DNA of 47,277 nt from Sideroxydans sp. (lineage in GTDB: Bacteria > Pseudomonadota > Gammaproteobacteria > Burkholderiales > Gallionellaceae), in the NCBI GenBank assembly GCA_011620315.1, contig WOZO01000106.1:1-47277 (forward strand). The letters run 5' to 3'. The number at the start of each line of letters is the position of its first letter. Within the stretch, counting starts at the first letter, position 1. The position numbers and the translations under genes were made by a program. This document shows, in pieces, positions 32,901 to 44,911 of the stretch. Under the pieces are notes generated by a model that saw only the letters and a list, made by a program, of their open reading frames with translations, ran no database searches and had not been told where the DNA came from.

Positions 32901-34853
32901 ATGTACGAACAAGCCTCACATGCGATGTTGAACGAGATCCTGATCGAACTGAATCCGGAGATCGGCAAGCTTCGCCTGCGCCATTTCTACACCCGCCTCG
33001 GCGCGAACTTCTACAACATCTACAGCCTGTTCCATCATCTGTACGGCGAGCGGCCCGATTTCAAAGCGCAGATGGTCAGTCTGGTCGAGACGCTGGCGCA
33101 GCGTTATATCGAACGCGCTCCGCATCTGCGCAAGTCGGATATTGCCCGGGAACGCGACTACAACTGGTTTCTCAGCCAGAAGTGGGTGGCCATGGCCCTG
33201 TATTGCGACCGTTTCGCGGGCGACTTGCAAGGGCTGCGCAAGAAGTTGCCCTACCTGCAGGAACTGGGCGTGAACATGGTGCACGTGATGCCCATCCTCG
33301 ACTGTCCGGAAGGCGCCAGCGACGGCGGCTATGCGGTGCGGGATTTCCACAAGGTGGACGCGCGCTTCGGCACCAATGCCGATCTGGAAGCGCTGGCTAC
33401 CACCTTGAAGAAGCGCGATATGCTGCTGGTGCTGGACGTGGTGGTGAACCACACTTCGGACGAACACGCGTGGGCCAAACTGGCGCGCGCCGGCGACAAG
33501 AAATTCCAGGACTACTACTACGTGTTCGACGACCGCGAGATGCCGGACGCGTTCGAGGAAGGCATGCCGGAAATATTCCCCAACACCGCACCCGGCAACT
33601 TTACCTGGGACGATGCGATGGGCAAGTGGGTGATGACGGTGTTCAACAATTACCAGTGGGACCTCAATTACCGCAATCCGGCCGTGTTCATCGAGATGGT
33701 GGACATCATCCTGTTCTGGGCGAACAAGGGCGCGGACATTCTGCGCATGGACGCGGTGGCTTTCCTGTGGAAGAAGATCGGCAGCACCTGCCAGAACGAA
33801 CGCGAGGCGCACCTTCTGCTGCAGCTGATGAAGGACTGCTGCCAGGTGACCGCGCCGGGCGTGCTGTTCATCGCCGAGGCTATCGTCGCGCCGGGCGAGA
33901 TCACCAAATATTTCGGCGACGACGCGATCATGGCCAAGGAATGCGAAATCGCCTACAACGCCACGCTGATGGCCCTGCTGTGGGACGCGGTGGCGACCAA
34001 GAACGCCAGACTGCTCAACCTCGGCGTGCAGCACCTGCCCGCCAAACTGGAGCGTGCGACCTGGCTCAACTACGTGCGTTGCCACGACGACATCGGCTTG
34101 GGCTTCGACGACAAGGATGCCGTGCTGGCGGGATACGACCCCTATAGCCATCGCCGTTTTCTGATCGACTATTTCACCGGTCGTTTCGAGGGCTCGCCCG
34201 CGCGCGGACTGCCATTTGGCGAGAATCCAAAGACCGGCGATGCGCGCATCTCCGGCTCACTCGCCTCGCTGGCCGGGCTGGAGTCGGCCATCGCTTGCGG
34301 CGATGAGGGCGCGATAGACGACGCTATCCGCACCATCCTGCTGCTGCACAGCATCGTCCTGTCGTTCGGCGGCATCCCGCTGCTGTATTACGGCGACGGC
34401 ATCGGCATGCTCAACAGTGTGGAATATCTGGCGGACCCTCTGAAGCGCGACGATTCGCGCTGGGCGCATCGTTCCAGTTTCGACTGGAACAAGGCTGAGT
34501 TGCGCCACAAGAACGGGACGGTGGAACAGCGCATCTTCAACGGCCTGAAAAAGATGATCGCGCTGCGCAAGGAGCTTGCCGCTTTCGCCGACTTCGACAA
34601 CCGGCAGCAGGTGTTCGTGGAGAATCCCAACCTGCTGGTGTTCGTGCGCAGCGACACGACCTCGCCGCGCAACCGTGTGCTGGTGGTGGCGAACTTCAAT
34701 CACGAAGCCCAGTCAATGCTGCTGGAAGTGCTGCGCCCCTACGGCTTCTTCGGCCACGGCCCGATGCGGGAGTTGTGCAGCGGTATGCGTGTCGAAGCGG
34801 AGGGGGACGCCATCACCATTCCTGCCTTGTCCTGCTGCTGGCTGGCCGACTGA
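32901..34853 (+). CDS. ams: Amylosucrase (GH13 subfamily 4)
   Basis: This 650-residue protein has the length and layout of Neisseria polysaccharea amylosucrase. It has an N-terminal helical domain (1-90), a (beta/alpha)8 barrel with DVVVNHTSDEHAW (179-191, His184), ILRMDAVAFLWK (nucleophile Asp284), IAEAI (acid/base Glu326) and RCHDDIG (His395-Asp396), and a C-terminal beta domain ending ITIPALSCCWLAD. No signal peptide: it acts in the cytoplasm. It transfers glucose from sucrose to alpha-glucan or hydrolyses sucrose, giving fructose that the operon's own kinase can recycle. It ends 7 nt from the converging ATPase gene; no terminator is evident between. Confidence 0.93.
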   Translation: MYEQASHAMLNEILIELNPEIGKLRLRHFYTRLGANFYNIYSLFHHLYGERPDFKAQMVSLVETLAQRYIERAPHLRKSDIARERDYNWFLSQKWVAMALYCDRFAGDLQGLRKKLPYLQELGVNMVHVMPILDCPEGASDGGYAVRDFHKVDARFGTNADLEALATTLKKRDMLLVLDVVVNHTSDEHAWAKLARAGDKKFQDYYYVFDDREMPDAFEEGMPEIFPNTAPGNFTWDDAMGKWVMTVFNNYQWDLNYRNPAVFIEMVDIILFWANKGADILRMDAVAFLWKKIGSTCQNEREAHLLLQLMKDCCQVTAPGVLFIAEAIVAPGEITKYFGDDAIMAKECEIAYNATLMALLWDAVATKNARLLNLGVQHLPAKLERATWLNYVRCHDDIGLGFDDKDAVLAGYDPYSHRRFLIDYFTGRFEGSPARGLPFGENPKTGDARISGSLASLAGLESAIACGDEGAIDDAIRTILLLHSIVLSFGGIPLLYYGDGIGMLNSVEYLADPLKRDDSRWAHRSSFDWNKAELRHKNGTVEQRIFNGLKKMIALRKELAAFADFDNRQQVFVENPNLLVFVRSDTTSPRNRVLVVANFNHEAQSMLLEVLRPYGFFGHGPMRELCSGMRVEAEGDAITIPALSCCWLAD

Positions 34854-34860
34854 ACGCAGG

Positions 34861-37482
34861 TCACGCGGTACGATAGATCAGGCCGCGACGTATCAACAGC
34901 TTCTCCACTTCGACCGCGAAGAACACCACGCTGGACATGGCCAGGCAGATCGCCAGTTCGCCCAGGCTCAACGCTTCGGTTTTGAAGATGGGATTGAGTG
35001 CGGGGATGTAGATGGTCGCCATCTGCAACGCAAAGGTGAGCAGCACGGCGAAGGCCAGCATGCGGTTGGAGAACAGGCCGATGCGGAACAGCGAATCCGT
35101 CTCGCTGCGTATCGCCAGCACATGGCCCATCTGCGACAGCGTGAGCACGGTGAACACCATGGTCTGCCAATGCGCGCTGCCGCTCCGGATCGCCCAGGCC
35201 TGCGTCAGCAGACAGGTGCCGCCTATCAGCAATCCGACCCAGATCATGTGCTGCCACATGCCGTGCGCAAAGATGCTCTCGCGCAGCGGGCGCGGCGGGC
35301 GGCGCATGATGCCGCGCTCGGCAGGCTCGGCGGTCAGCGCCAGCCCCGGCAGACCGTCGGTGACCAGATTGACCCACAGGATATGGATGGGCAGCAAAGG
35401 GATGGGCAGGCCGAGGAAGGGCGCGAGGAAGATGGTCCAGATCTCGCCCGCGTTGCCGGTCATGGCGTATTTGATGAACTTGCGGATGTTGTCGAAGATG
35501 CGCCGGCCCTGTTTCACCGCATGCACGATGGAGGCGAAGTTGTCGTCCAGCAGCACCATGTGCGCCGCCTCGCGCGCCACGTCGGTACCGCCCTTGCCCA
35601 TCGCGATGCCGACGTCGGCCGCTTTCAGGGCGGGCGCATCGTTCACGCCGTCGCCGGTCATCGCCACCACTTCGCCCTTGTCCTGCAGGGCGCGCACGAT
35701 CTTGATCTTTTGTGCCGGATCGACACGCGCGTAGACGCTGATCTGTTTCACCTGCGTCTCGAATTCCTGCTGCGACAGTGCCGCCAGTTCAACGCCGGTC
35801 ATCACCCGTCCGTCGTCGAGTATGCCGAGCTCGCTTGCGATGGCGCGCGCGGTGGCCGGGTGATCGCCGGTGATCATCACCGGGGTGATGCCGGCCAGTC
35901 GGCACGAGGCGACGGCTGCTTTGGCCTCGCCGCGCGGCGGGTCGATCAATCCGGCGAAGCCGAGGAAGAGCAGTTCCTGTTCCAGTGTTTCGGGTGCATC
36001 GGATGCGGGCAAGCTCGGCCAGCGACGGCAAGCGAAGGCGAGTACGCGCAGACCTTCGCTCGCCATGCGTTCCGCTCGCTGCAGCAAGGCATCGCGTTCG
36101 ATGTTACGTTCGCCTGCGGCAGCCAGCATCCGTGTGCAACAAGGCAGCAGCGATTCGGGCGATCCCTTGCTGTAGGCGATGAAGCGGTCCGCATCGTGAT
36201 GGAAGGTGGTCATGCGCTTGCGTTCGGAATCGAACGGCAGTTCCTTTGCGCGCGGGGACTTGTGTTCCAGTGCGGCGCGCTCCCATCCTGCTTCATGGGC
36301 AGCCAGCAGCAAGGCCGCCTCGGTTGGTTCGCCGCGCGCCATGCCGTGCGCGTCCATGCGCGCGTCGTTGCACAAGCTCATTGCGCTGAACAGTGTCGGC
36401 CACGGTTGTGCGTCGCGGTTCTCATCCTGAGCATCGGTCACGAACAGCTTGCTGACATGCATGCGGTTCTGGGTGAGGGTGCCGGTCTTGTCGGAGCAGA
36501 TGCGCGTCACCGAACCCAGTGTTTCCACCGCTGGCAGGCGGCGGATCAGCGCATGCTGCTGCACCATCTTGCGCGCACCCAGCGCCAGCGAGATAGTGAC
36601 CACGGCGGGCAATGCTTCCGGAATTGCGGCCACCGCCAGACTGACGGCGGTCATGAACATCAGCAACAGCGGTTCGCCGCGCAACACGCCGACCACGAAC
36701 ACGATGGCGCAGATCGCCAGCGCGGCCAGTGCCAGATATTTGCCGAAGCTGGCCAGCCGCTGCTGCAGCGGCGTGCGCGTGTCGTTGTCCTGGTCGAGGA
36801 GGGTGGCGATCTTGCCCAGTTCGGTGTGCATGCCGGTGGCGGTGACCAGTCCGCGCGCGCGCCCGGCGGTGACGATGGTGCCTTTGTAGGCGAGACAGGT
36901 GCGGTCGCCCAGCGGCAACTCGTCGGCTTCGAGTGACAGGACTTGTTTATCCACGGCGACCGATTCTCCGGTGAGTGCGGATTCGTCGATGCGCAGTCTG
37001 GCGGCCTCGGTGATGCGCAGGTCGGCCGGGACGATGTTGCCCGCTTCCAGCAGCACCATATCGCCGGGCACCAGTTCCGAGGCGGCGATGCTCGCGATGC
37101 GGCCCGCGCGGATGACGCTGGCACCGGCTTCCGACATGCGTTTGAGCGCCGCCATCGCCTGCTCGGCACGGTATTCCTGCACGAAGCCGATCACGGCATT
37201 CAGCACGATGATGACGAGGATGGCGATGGTGTCCTCGATATCGCCGACGAAACCGGACACGATGGCCGCGCCGATCAGCACGATGATCATGAAGTCGGAG
37301 AACTGGTCGAGCAGCATGCGCCAGCGGGAGCGCGCCCGTTTTTCGCGCAGCGCATTCGGACCGTAGTGTGCGGCGCGATGCGCGACCTCGGCCTCGCTCA
37401 GCCCGCGTTCCGCATCGCTGTGCAGGGCTTGTGCCGTCCCGGCCGGCGACAGGGTATGCCAGTGTCTGGATTCAGTGTGCAT
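34861..37482 (-). CDS. Cation-transporting P-type ATPase, type IIA (Ca2+-ATPase/SERCA-like)
   Basis: This 873-residue enzyme has TGES (171-174), PEALP in TM4 (288-292, Ca2+ site Glu), [11 protein letters not shown] with phosphorylated Asp331, [20 protein letters not shown] (hinge) and, in TM5-6, GNAGEIW and [11 protein letters not shown]. The Asn-Glu and Asn-Thr-Asp sets match Ca2+-binding residues of SERCA. The N-terminal Cation_ATPase_N domain starts [13 protein letters not shown]. It should pump Ca2+ (or Mn2+) out of the cytoplasm. The gene overlaps the upstream Na+/Ca2+ exchanger gene by 11 nt, which supports the Ca2+ assignment. Ion choice is inference. Confidence 0.9.
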   Translation of the reverse strand: MHTESRHWHTLSPAGTAQALHSDAERGLSEAEVAHRAAHYGPNALREKRARSRWRMLLDQFSDFMIIVLIGAAIVSGFVGDIEDTIAILVIIVLNAVIGFVQEYRAEQAMAALKRMSEAGASVIRAGRIASIAASELVPGDMVLLEAGNIVPADLRITEAARLRIDESALTGESVAVDKQVLSLEADELPLGDRTCLAYKGTIVTAGRARGLVTATGMHTELGKIATLLDQDNDTRTPLQQRLASFGKYLALAALAICAIVFVVGVLRGEPLLLMFMTAVSLAVAAIPEALPAVVTISLALGARKMVQQHALIRRLPAVETLGSVTRICSDKTGTLTQNRMHVSKLFVTDAQDENRDAQPWPTLFSAMSLCNDARMDAHGMARGEPTEAALLLAAHEAGWERAALEHKSPRAKELPFDSERKRMTTFHHDADRFIAYSKGSPESLLPCCTRMLAAAGERNIERDALLQRAERMASEGLRVLAFACRRWPSLPASDAPETLEQELLFLGFAGLIDPPRGEAKAAVASCRLAGITPVMITGDHPATARAIASELGILDDGRVMTGVELAALSQQEFETQVKQISVYARVDPAQKIKIVRALQDKGEVVAMTGDGVNDAPALKAADVGIAMGKGGTDVAREAAHMVLLDDNFASIVHAVKQGRRIFDNIRKFIKYAMTGNAGEIWTIFLAPFLGLPIPLLPIHILWVNLVTDGLPGLALTAEPAERGIMRRPPRPLRESIFAHGMWQHMIWVGLLIGGTCLLTQAWAIRSGSAHWQTMVFTVLTLSQMGHVLAIRSETDSLFRIGLFSNRMLAFAVLLTFALQMATIYIPALNPIFKTEALSLGELAICLAMSSVVFFAVEVEKLLIRRGLIYRTA

Positions 37483-38476
37483 GTTCGAATAGCAGCCATG
37501 AGTTGAGGACGTACAGCATCAGCAGGGCGAGACTGATCCAGGTCAGACCGAGCACGACCCGCCCCTGCGGGCGGAACACCAGCCCGACGATCACCAGCGT
37601 GCTCATCATCACCGCGGTGAGCGCGGTCAGCGCATGGCTGGTGTCCACATGGGCCAACAGCGGACCTTCGCGATAGAACAGATCGTCGATGGCGAGGATG
37701 ACGATGTCGAACAGATTGCTGCCGAGCAGATTGGCGATGGCCATGTCCAGAGCGCCGATGCGCAACGCCGCGACCGTGACGGCTGCTTCCGGCGCGGAAG
37801 TGACGGCGGCCACCAGCAGGGTGCCGACGAAGCTCTGGTCCCAGCCCATCATCTCGGAGAGGTTTTTGGCCAGGAAGGGTAGCCATGAGCCGGCCAGTAC
37901 GACCGCCAGCGCGGCCTGCGCATAACCCTTGATCGCGCTGCGCAGCGTCACCTCGGGATAGCGTTCCGCGGATTCCTCCGCGTAGGCGGACAAGGTGCGG
38001 TGTTCATAACTGTAGACCGCGCGCATCGCCACCAGATAGACCGCGACGATGAGCGGCGTGTAGGCACCGATGTGTCCGATGGAAAGGCTCATCCCACCGC
38101 GCTCCAGCAACAGGCTGAAACCGGCGAAAGCGATCAGCAGCGTGCCCAGCGATGCGGACAGGATGTGCCCCTGCGCGGCACGGCTGTACAGGGTCTCCTT
38201 GCGGTACAGCGCATCCAGCATGACCAGTATCGCCAGGTTGAACACGGTGCTGCCAAGCACATCACCCACCGCGATATCGGGCGTGCCGGCGGCGGTGACG
38301 GAGGAGAGACCGGTCACAAGTTCGGGCAGCGAGGTGGCGGTGGAAAGCAACAGCAGCCCGACCCAGGAGGCGGACATACCGGTCTTGTCGGCGATGATGT
38401 CGCCGTAGCGCGACAGGTAAAAGCCGGCGTAACCGATGATGGCGAGACACAGCAGCAGTTGCAACCAGATCAGCAC
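37472..38476 (-). CDS. Na+/Ca2+ exchanger family (CaCA) membrane protein
   Basis: The GTG start at 38476 (GGAG 8 nt upstream) gives 334 residues and about ten membrane segments. The two alpha repeats are clear: STATSLPELVTGLSSV with GDVLGSTVFNLAILV, and AVTSAPEAAVTVAALR with ANLLGSNLFDIVIL. The Glu residues in SLPE and SAPE are the ion ligands. It exchanges Ca2+ for Na+ or H+. It is first of a two-gene operon and its 3' end overlaps the Ca2+-ATPase gene. The second hydrophilic linker (HRTLSAYAEESAERY) may be cytoplasmic. Confidence 0.88.
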   Translation of the reverse strand: MLIWLQLLLCLAIIGYAGFYLSRYGDIIADKTGMSASWVGLLLLSTATSLPELVTGLSSVTAAGTPDIAVGDVLGSTVFNLAILVMLDALYRKETLYSRAAQGHILSASLGTLLIAFAGFSLLLERGGMSLSIGHIGAYTPLIVAVYLVAMRAVYSYEHRTLSAYAEESAERYPEVTLRSAIKGYAQAALAVVLAGSWLPFLAKNLSEMMGWDQSFVGTLLVAAVTSAPEAAVTVAALRIGALDMAIANLLGSNLFDIVILAIDDLFYREGPLLAHVDTSHALTALTAVMMSTLVIVGLVFRPQGRVVLGLTWISLALLMLYVLNSWLLFEHAH

Positions 38477-38505
38477 GTCAAGTTCTCCGCAGGAGGGGTG
38501 GGACG

Positions 38506-38511
38506 ATTATA
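38506..38511 (-). promoter_or_regulatory. -10 box (TATAAT) of the Ca2+ export operon
   Basis: Minus strand TATAATCGTCCC, 29 nt before the GTG start, in the 53-nt gap after the PilZ gene. No -35 consensus is seen. Confidence 0.4.
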
Positions 38512-38529
38512 CGTGGTTGACGGGTCTTG

Positions 38530-39237
38530 CTAGGCGCGCTTGTCAAGATCCTGCATGAAGGCCCCCGTCAGTCTGGCGAGCCCTTCCGGCTTGCTGAGGA
38601 AGCGGAAGCCGGAACGGTGGGCGGCGCTGCCGTCGGGGCGGATGGCGATCAGGGTGTAGCGCAATTCCAGATCGGCGACGACGGAACCGCTGCCGGGCAG
38701 CATGATGCGGCAGCTTTTCAATATCGTGCCCGGTCCGATATTGATGTCACCCTCGTACTGGATGGCACCGAAGCCGTCGTGGCTGATGTCGATGATGCGC
38801 GACTCGAACGGCATGACGCCGCCCTCGTCGGCGATGCAGCGCAAAGAGACTTCGGGCGGCACGTTGGCGCGCGGACATTCGCGGCGGTGATACAGCACGA
38901 CGGCGGCGGGCAGCGGATACTGGATGGCGGGTTTGTCGTTGAACTGTACTTCGGTCGGCGCGGCCAGGTCGAAGGCGATATGCGCATCCAGAAAGCCGCC
39001 GGTGAAATGCAGCGGACCCGATTCCAGCACGAGATTGTTGAGTTCCTTGTTGGCACAGAACGACAGCACCAGATGTTCGGCACGCAGATCGACATGCAGA
39101 ATGTGCGAGATGAAAATGTGGCTGCCGACATCGGCGGAGATCGAATGATTGTGCTTCGAGAGTGCCACCAGCAGGCGGCAGATCTCGATGCGGGATTCGA
39201 GCAGCGCGTTCTGCGGCAGTGCGGTCAGTTCATCCAC
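38530..39237 (-). CDS. PilZ-domain c-di-GMP binding protein, YcgR-like
   Basis: This 235-residue protein consists of an N-terminal YcgR/PilZN-type domain (about 1-110) and a PilZ domain with RRECPR (118-123, RxxxR) and DISHDGFG (150-157, DxSxxG), the two c-di-GMP contacts. YcgR acts as a flagellar brake when loaded with c-di-GMP. The GTG start at 39237 lies 3 nt after the small membrane gene stop; no ATG is in frame nearby. The operon tpx-membrane protein-ycgR has no flagellar genes, so a role in motility is only by family. Confidence 0.85.
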   Translation of the reverse strand: MDELTALPQNALLESRIEICRLLVALSKHNHSISADVGSHIFISHILHVDLRAEHLVLSFCANKELNNLVLESGPLHFTGGFLDAHIAFDLAAPTEVQFNDKPAIQYPLPAAVVLYHRRECPRANVPPEVSLRCIADEGGVMPFESRIIDISHDGFGAIQYEGDINIGPGTILKSCRIMLPGSGSVVADLELRYTLIAIRPDGSAAHRSGFRFLSKPEGLARLTGAFMQDLDKRA

Positions 39238-39240
39238 GGT

Positions 39241-39540
39241 TCAGTCGGGCTTCTCGCGCCGGAAGTAGTACCAGAGGTAATAGACGCCGATGGCGGTGCC
39301 GACCGGAACGGTGAACAGCGAGAGCGCGGCACAGGGCAGACACAGGCGCCAGGAATGCGGCAGCTTCGCCAGCAGCATGAAACCGGAAGCCGTGAACAGC
39401 AGGCCTTCGAGGACGCCGACGAAGACTTTGGAGGATGGCAGCGACGCGAAGCCGGTGGCCAGCATCGACAGGATGAGTACCCCCAGCAGCAGCCAGCAGA
39501 CGCCGATGATGCGCTTGTGGAAGTTCTTGTCTGCCGACAT
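39241..39540 (-). CDS. Small membrane protein (hypothetical)
   Basis: This 99-residue protein starts at ATG 39540 with AAGGG 6 nt upstream. It has three probable membrane segments (about 11-30, 39-58, 68-90) and a positively charged end (YYFRREKPD). No family is recognised. It is placed 9 nt after tpx and 3 nt before the YcgR-like gene, so it is part of that transcript. Confidence 0.72.
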   Translation of the reverse strand: MSADKNFHKRIIGVCWLLLGVLILSMLATGFASLPSSKVFVGVLEGLLFTASGFMLLAKLPHSWRLCLPCAALSLFTVPVGTAIGVYYLWYYFRREKPD

Positions 39541-39549
39541 CTGTTGCCC

Positions 39550-40071
39550 TTAGCGCAACACGGCCAGCGCGGCGTCGTAGTCCGGTTCGTGGGTGATGTC
39601 GTCCACCAGCTCGGCGTGGATGATCTTGTCATGGTCGTCCAACACCAGCACCGCGCGCGCGGTGACGCCGGCCAGTGCCGTGTCGGCGATCTTCACGCCG
39701 TAGTTGCGCATGAAATCGCGGCCGCGCATCAGCGACAGCGTGACCACGTTCTCCAGTCCCTCCGCCACGCAGAAGCGGCTCATCGCGAACGGCAGGTCGG
39801 CGGAGATCACCAGCACCACGGTGTTGTTCAACTGGCTGGCGGCCTCGTTGAATTTGCGCGTGGAAGTGGCGCATACCGCGGTGTCCAGACTGGGCACGAT
39901 GTTCAGCACCTTGCGCTTGCCCGCGAAGTCTTTCAGCGAGACATCCTTCAGGTCCTTGTCCACCAGCGTGAAGTCCGGAGCCTGCGTGCCCACGACGGGG
40001 AAGCTGCCGAACAGGGTGAGGGGTGCGCCATCCAGGGTGACTGCGGTCTTGTTGCTGGGGTCTTTGGCCAT
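39550..40071 (-). CDS. tpx: Thiol peroxidase (Tpx, 2-Cys peroxiredoxin)
   Basis: This 173-residue protein matches Tpx in full: [20 protein letters not shown] (22-41), the peroxidatic Cys67 in [16 protein letters not shown] and the resolving Cys101 in [12 protein letters not shown]. It reduces hydrogen peroxide and alkyl hydroperoxides with thioredoxin in the cytoplasm. GGAGA lies 6 nt before ATG 40071. It is first gene of a three-gene operon with the membrane protein and YcgR. The 62-nt gap to gcvP holds an AT-rich stretch (GTTAATTAATCAGGG) that could carry its promoter; no clear -35/-10 pair was assigned. Confidence 0.95.
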   Translation of the reverse strand: MAKDPSNKTAVTLDGAPLTLFGSFPVVGTQAPDFTLVDKDLKDVSLKDFAGKRKVLNIVPSLDTAVCATSTRKFNEAASQLNNTVVLVISADLPFAMSRFCVAEGLENVVTLSLMRGRDFMRNYGVKIADTALAGVTARAVLVLDDHDKIIHAELVDDITHEPDYDAALAVLR

Positions 40072-40133
40072 GATTGGTCTCCAAATGTGTATCTGTTAAT
40101 TAATCAGGGAAAACTTTATTGCCACAGAGCCTG

Positions 40134-42980
<2,847 letters not shown>

Positions 42981-42991
42981 GGTGTCGGATT

Positions 42992-43091
42992 CAGGATGCG
43001 GGATTCAGGATTCAGGATTCAGGGAAGGATGCGGGACTCGGAGCGAGGAGCGGGTTTCCCCTGAATCCTGTTTCCTGAATCCCGCATCCTG
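42992..43091. repeat. Long palindrome with CCTGAATCC tandem units, gcvH-gcvP gap
   Basis: CAGGATGCGGGATTCAGGA (42992-43010) is perfectly inverted at 43073-43091, a 19-bp arm. Inside, CAGGATTCAGGG (43013-43024) pairs again with CCCTGAATCCTG (43059-43070), making a stem of over 30 bp with small interruptions. GATTCAG units are repeated in tandem on the left arm. The element fills nearly the whole gap between the gcvH stop and the gcvP start. Confidence 0.85.
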
Positions 43092-43092
43092 C

Positions 43093-43482
43093 TTAATGTG
43101 CTTCGCTGTCTACATGCGCCTGATACGCGGCGGCATCCAGCAGCGCGGCGACGTCGGCGGCATTGTTCGGCTTCATCTTGAACATCCATGCGCCGTACGG
43201 GTCACTGTTGATGTTCTCGGGAGAGTTATCCAGGTCGCCGTTCACCGCGACCACTTCGCCGGACACCGGCGCGTACACGTCGGCTGCGGCCTTCACGGAC
43301 TCGACCACCGCGCACTCTTCCTTGGCCTTCAGCTTGCGGCCGACAGCGGGGGCTTCAACGAACACCATGTCGCCCAGCAGTTCCTGCGCGTGGTCGGTGA
43401 TGCCGACGCTGATGCTGCCGTCGGCTTCGGTCTTCACCCATTCGTGGGAGGCGGTGTATTTCAGGTCGGTCGGGTTGCTCAT
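43093..43482 (-). CDS. gcvH: Glycine cleavage system H protein
   Basis: ATG 43482 with GGAGA 6 nt upstream gives 129 residues. [18 protein letters not shown] is the usual N-terminus; Lys64 in [12 protein letters not shown] is the lipoylation site. It shuttles the aminomethyl group between P and T proteins and electrons to the L protein (lpd, not in this window). It is flanked by long inverted repeats on both sides, so mRNA structure may set its stoichiometry to T and P. The frame continues upstream to 43923 through gcvT sequence, which is rejected. Confidence 0.97.
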   Translation of the reverse strand: MSNPTDLKYTASHEWVKTEADGSISVGITDHAQELLGDMVFVEAPAVGRKLKAKEECAVVESVKAAADVYAPVSGEVVAVNGDLDNSPENINSDPYGAWMFKMKPNNAADVAALLDAAAYQAHVDSEAH

Positions 43483-43525
43483 GTTGTTCTCCGAAGTTTG
43501 ATGTTTGAATTTGAAAATCACTTCT

Positions 43526-43588
43526 GTCCACGAAATACACGAACGGTGCCGCTGGCTTTCTTTCGTGCTGTTCGTGTCTTTCGTGGAC
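43526..43588. repeat. Inverted repeat with CCACGAAA.ACACGAA arms, gcvT-gcvH gap
   Basis: GTCCACGAAATACACGAAC (43526-43544) is matched by the inverse at 43570-43588 with one mismatch in 19. The loop is 25 nt. The arm sequence 'TTCGTG(T/G)ATTTCGTGGAC' is one I know as a common dispersed repeat in bacterial genomes. It differs from the element in the next gap. Confidence 0.8.
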
Positions 43589-43601
43589 GACTGCTTTTGA
43601 C

Positions 43602-44684
43602 TTAGATCACTGCCTTGCCGTTGCGGGCAAAAGGATACTTCACTACGGATGCATTCAACAGCTTGTCGCGGATCGAGACTTGCACGGTGTCGCCGATCTG
43701 CACATCCTTGGGCACGCGCGCCAGCGCGATGGACTTCTCCAGTGTCGGGGAGAAGGTGCCGCTGGTGATCTCGCCTTCGCCGTGCGGCGTGACGACCTTC
43801 TGGTGACCGCGCAGCACGCCGCGATCCAGCAACAACAGTCCGACCAGCTTCTTGCTCGGCGGGTTGGCCAGCAGCGCTGTTTTGCCGATGAAGTCGCGTT
43901 CGCTCTTCAGGTCCACCGTCCACGCCAGACCGGATTCCAGCGGCCCTACGGTCTCGTCCATGTCCTGACCATACAGGTTCATGCCCGCTTCCAGACGCAG
44001 CGTGTCGCGCGCGCCGAGGCCGATGGGCTTCACACCGGCCTTGTTCAGGTCGTACCAGAAGGCATCCACTTTTTCCTTCGGCAGCATCACTTCGAAACCG
44101 TCTTCGCCGGTATAGCCGGTGCGTGCCACGAAATATTCGCCGCAGTCGGCAGCTTGGAAGTTCACCAGATTCTCGGTGGCAACCTTAGTCTGTGGCAGCA
44201 CTTGCCACACCTTGGTGCGCGCGTTCGGGCCCTGGATGGCGACCATCGCCAGATCGTCACGCGAAGTGATGGTGAGCTTGGGCGCATGAGCGGCAGCCTG
44301 TTCTTTCATCCACGCGATGTCCTTGTTGGCGGTGCCCGCGTTGACCACGATGCGGAACCATTGCTCGGTCATGAAGTAGATGATGAGGTCGTCGATCACG
44401 CCGCCGTTCGGGCGCAGCATGGCGGAATACAGCGCCTTGCCGGGGAGGGTGATCTTGTCGGCGTTGTTGGCCAGCAGGTAGCGCAGGAAAGCGCGCACGC
44501 CGTCGCCTTTGGCATCCACCACGCGCATGTGGCACACGTCGAACATGCCGCAGTCGTTGCGCACCCGATGGTGCTCGTCGATCTGTGAACCGTAGTTGAC
44601 CGGCATGTCCCAGCCGCCGAAATCCACCATCTTCGCGCCCATGGCGCGGTGGGCTGCATTCAAAGGAGTCGTCTTCAGAGTCAT
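43602..44684 (-). CDS. gcvT: Aminomethyltransferase, glycine cleavage T protein
   Basis: ATG 44684 gives 360 residues. [20 protein letters not shown] (19-38) is the conserved N-terminal folate-domain signature and [12 protein letters not shown] is central; [20 protein letters not shown] holds folate-site residues, and the C-terminal barrel ends [13 protein letters not shown]. It takes the aminomethyl group from H protein, releasing ammonia and giving methylene-THF. It is first gene of gcvTHP, directly behind a glycine riboswitch and terminator. GGAA precedes the ATG by 8 nt. In-frame upstream sequence to 44882 is riboswitch, not protein. Confidence 0.97.
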   Translation of the reverse strand: MTLKTTPLNAAHRAMGAKMVDFGGWDMPVNYGSQIDEHHRVRNDCGMFDVCHMRVVDAKGDGVRAFLRYLLANNADKITLPGKALYSAMLRPNGGVIDDLIIYFMTEQWFRIVVNAGTANKDIAWMKEQAAAHAPKLTITSRDDLAMVAIQGPNARTKVWQVLPQTKVATENLVNFQAADCGEYFVARTGYTGEDGFEVMLPKEKVDAFWYDLNKAGVKPIGLGARDTLRLEAGMNLYGQDMDETVGPLESGLAWTVDLKSERDFIGKTALLANPPSKKLVGLLLLDRGVLRGHQKVVTPHGEGEITSGTFSPTLEKSIALARVPKDVQIGDTVQVSIRDKLLNASVVKYPFARNGKAVI

Positions 44685-44702
44685 ATTCGTTTTCCGGGCA
44701 AT

Positions 44703-44732
44703 AAAAAAGGGCGAGGCCACATGGCCTCGCCC
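44703..44732 (-). terminator. Intrinsic terminator of the glycine riboswitch
   Basis: Minus strand GGGCGAGGCC, a 4-nt loop, GGCCTCGCCC, then TTTTTT: a perfect 10-bp GC-rich stem with U-tract, lying between the second aptamer and gcvT. It is in the right place to be the expression platform. Confidence 0.92.
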
Positions 44733-44734
44733 CC

Positions 44735-44890
44735 ATCTGTCCTTGGTACCTGAGAGATTACGGAATATCCGCGTGCCCCTTCGGTGGCTGATTCGACAGC
44801 GCTCTCCAGATTTGCCTGTCCCGATAGTACTTTGTGCCTGAGCGGTTGCGGGTGTTGCGCCTTCGGCGGTGCCTTGCGGCACGCTCTCCC
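44735..44890 (-). promoter_or_regulatory. Tandem glycine riboswitch (two aptamers) upstream of gcvT
   Basis: On the minus strand aptamer 1 (about 44890-44822) starts GGGAGAGCGT, contains GCCGAAGGCGCAAC and CGCTCAGGCACAAAG and ends GGGACAGG. After a short linker, aptamer 2 (about 44807-44735) starts GGAGAGCGCT, contains CACCGAAGGGGC and AATCTCTCAGGTACCAAGGA and ends with GGACAGATGGGG. These are the conserved cores of glycine aptamers in the usual cooperative tandem. With the terminator that follows, glycine binding is expected to allow read-through into gcvTHP (ON switch), as known for gcvT riboswitches. Confidence 0.93.
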
Positions 44891-44911
44891 ATCGGTTTGA
44901 ACGGCGCGCGG

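Noticed and set aside
42992-43091. CRISPR-like array because of repeated GATTCAG units
   Set aside because: Units are 7-9 nt without spacers of constant length; the structure is a palindrome. No CRISPR array or cas gene is in the window.
43483-43923. N-terminal extension of GcvH into gcvT
   Set aside because: It translates the palindrome and out-of-frame gcvT; ATG 43482 has a good ribosome site and the usual N-terminus.
44685-44882. N-terminal extension of GcvT
   Set aside because: The bases form the glycine riboswitch and terminator, not coding sequence.
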